Below are positions 63,801 through 64,000 of a DNA stretch of 64,000 nt, piece after piece. The notes under the pieces were generated by a model, which had not been told where the DNA came from, made no database searches, and worked only from the letters and a program-made list of their open reading frames with translations. This DNA is from Mariniphaga sediminis (lineage in GTDB: Bacteria > Bacteroidota > Bacteroidia > Bacteroidales > Prolixibacteraceae). The position numbers and the translations under genes are program-made. The DNA lies in the NCBI RefSeq assembly GCF_003573545.1, contig NZ_QWET01000024.1, forward strand, positions 1 to 64,000, read 5' to 3'. Within the stretch, counting starts at the first letter, position 1. Every line of letters starts with the position of its first letter.

Positions 63801-64000
63801 ACCATTATGTTGAAAGCACCCGCAACGGATTACTGGACTCCGACCAATACCGATGCCGAATACAAGAGCATTCACAGTACTTCTGATGCAAAACGTTTGA
63901 ATTCATCGCAATGGATTGAAGATGGAAGTTGGGTGAAAGTGAAACATGTAGGACTTACTTACAATGTTCCCAGAAACTGGGTCAAATTCGGAACGCTTGC
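60807..64000 (+). CDS. SusC/RagA-family TonB-linked outer-membrane protein with STN domain (3' end outside window)
   Basis: The frame from ATG 60807 stays open for 1,064 codons to the window end. Order: a short N-terminal extension and a signal peptide from about residue 22 (MRLTFLLMVGFILSTSANS), an STN domain at about 47-120 (DIKLKNGTIIDLIAYVEDNS), a CarboxypepD_reg-like domain at about 136-210 (GVVTDQEGQPLPGVTVVVKG), then a plug with VAVGYG (218-222), LLSGRVAGM-type, IRIRGANSIEGDN, VVDGVIG and AIYGERASNGVILVTTK (320-336). STN-bearing SusC proteins signal to FecR proteins, here the adjacent gene. A susD gene is expected beyond 64000. The loop normally reading AIYGSRGANG is AIYGERASNG. Confidence 0.92.
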   Translation, partial: MKIFCLTGFLQKETKKKWGRIMRLTFLLMVGFILSTSANSYSQNTRMDIKLKNGTIIDLIAYVEDNSEFVFLYKNEDLDLEKKLSVELEDATIYKVLDVAFKGQNVAWDVYDRQIIIRKGANTVPWVQRDMQQQKTVTGVVTDQEGQPLPGVTVVVKGTTTGTVTDNDGGFSLRIPNDAEILQFSFIGMKTQDVSVAGKTTFTVSMEEETIGLEEVVAVGYGSMKRSDITGSISSVNMESLKNQPVRGLSDMLSGRVAGMNLSRTSGDIGAPTKIRIRGANSIEGDNSPLTVVDGVIGAPIGPIQDVESIEVLKDASATAIYGERASNGVILVTTKKATSAEPVIRLSLNTGFSYRNIDYPDKMNAAEYAEYINDYNQAQTFSAAEITEFRNTGGTNWLDAITQTGLKNDHQISYSQKLDKLSVYMSARYDDEKGTMINTESGGNYSLRSKVGFQPSKRLTMDLDITASKSKTKNGGLSTGTSKHHPFFQALNWSPTEPVWLDEENGIYNNTDHHGALLDSPYMYAMEQNNFREDHSVASILNANYKITDYLSYSVTGFASKSGTASGSYYNAWLEPNDPYGRRSQSERFDWRLINKIDFNKTFAEAHNVMVTGVYEAEALEGWSLNGTGKKMPLPDLASYYTIGISNEQSTSSGYDKASRIAYMGRLNYNYKSRYYVTASYRVDGKSGPANRVEENKFGGFPSFAASWRLSEEPFMKANGIFDNFKIRAGWGQTGNPSDFVYTIMKSNNYDYGIDANVLGYIPGKPANPLLKWETTTQIDFGLDITTFNGKLSVSFDYFDKLTEDLLTLLELPVYYGYATDGAYLQNLGEVSNKGFEFTVDFKPVQTRDFFWDVNFNVSTVKNKVLDLGEQAAFMTGTNGNGMLSENTYRVQEDLPLGTIWGYKWLGIWQESEAAQAETYGNVPGDYKYEDVNNDGAYNLNDDGQAIGDANPDFVWALNNSISYKNFDFSLLIQGMQGQDVFNLARAAMSTVHADARTIMLKAPATDYWTPTNTDAEYKSIHSTSDAKRLNSSQWIEDGSWVKVKHVGLTYNVPRNWVKFGTL

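Overview
The window reads as chromosome of a Bacteroidetes bacterium, most likely Bacteroidales/Marinilabiliales (Prolixibacteraceae-like). This is inferred from SusC/RagA and other CarboxypepD_reg-type TonB-dependent receptors, FecR, DUF4249 lipoproteins, DUF3127, MnmD, a fused E1 alpha/beta dehydrogenase, A-rich ribosome-binding regions, and promoters of the Bacteroidetes form TTTG-N19-TAnnTTTG. No rRNA or tRNA gene, CRISPR array or prophage was recognised. A clipped IS3-type transposase start lies at the left edge, and a SusC gene runs off the right edge.

Layout. 1-4.3 kb: a BlaI/M56 signalling cluster (TonB-like protein, BlaI repressor, M56 metallopeptidase fused to a TonB C-terminal domain, TPR protein) with four copies of a 14-bp operator ACTAA-N4-TTAGT. 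4.3-10.3 kb: a membrane LuxR-type regulator divergent from a membrane protein, a 963-residue secreted HEXXH protein, and a membrane metallophosphoesterase. 10.3-18.3 kb: a small XRE regulator surrounded by TTACA-N2-TGTAA sites, pyrK-pyrD, a 2-oxoacid dehydrogenase (E2, then fused E1) and a flavodoxin. 18.3-29.3 kb: pyrG-yidC, a DUF2490 protein, a minus-strand group recR / glycosyltransferase / GNAT, a metzincin-like lipoprotein, an alpha/beta hydrolase, a B3/B4-domain protein and an acyltransferase.

29.4-41 kb: the most unusual part. Two head-to-tail cassettes (DUF4249 lipoprotein, TonB-dependent receptor, small beta-barrels) lie downstream of a type I sulfatase. A direct repeat of about 500 bp, made of the last 47 sulfatase codons plus the following leader, precedes each cassette. 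The repeats are about 93% identical by eye, whereas the genes they introduce are much more diverged. The upstream copy belongs to the intact sulfatase; the other is a stranded sulfatase tail inside the locus. This looks like cassette insertion or exchange at the 3' end of a gene.

41-64 kb: a further beta-barrel receptor, a 15-bp perfect inverted repeat serving as a two-way terminator, creD and a winged-helix regulator operon that share a 17-bp palindrome, mnmD, two FKBP isomerases, DUF3127, Tat-exported GDSL hydrolase and aldo/keto reductase, a second aldo/keto reductase, a TMTC-like TPR glycosyltransferase, recG, an orphan MNT nucleotidyltransferase, a TonB receptor, a SixA-like phosphatase, and finally a FecR anti-sigma factor followed by a SusC protein with an STN domain. 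Signalling across the envelope (BlaI/M56/TonB, LuxR-membrane, winged-helix/CreD, FecR/SusC-STN) is the recurring theme.
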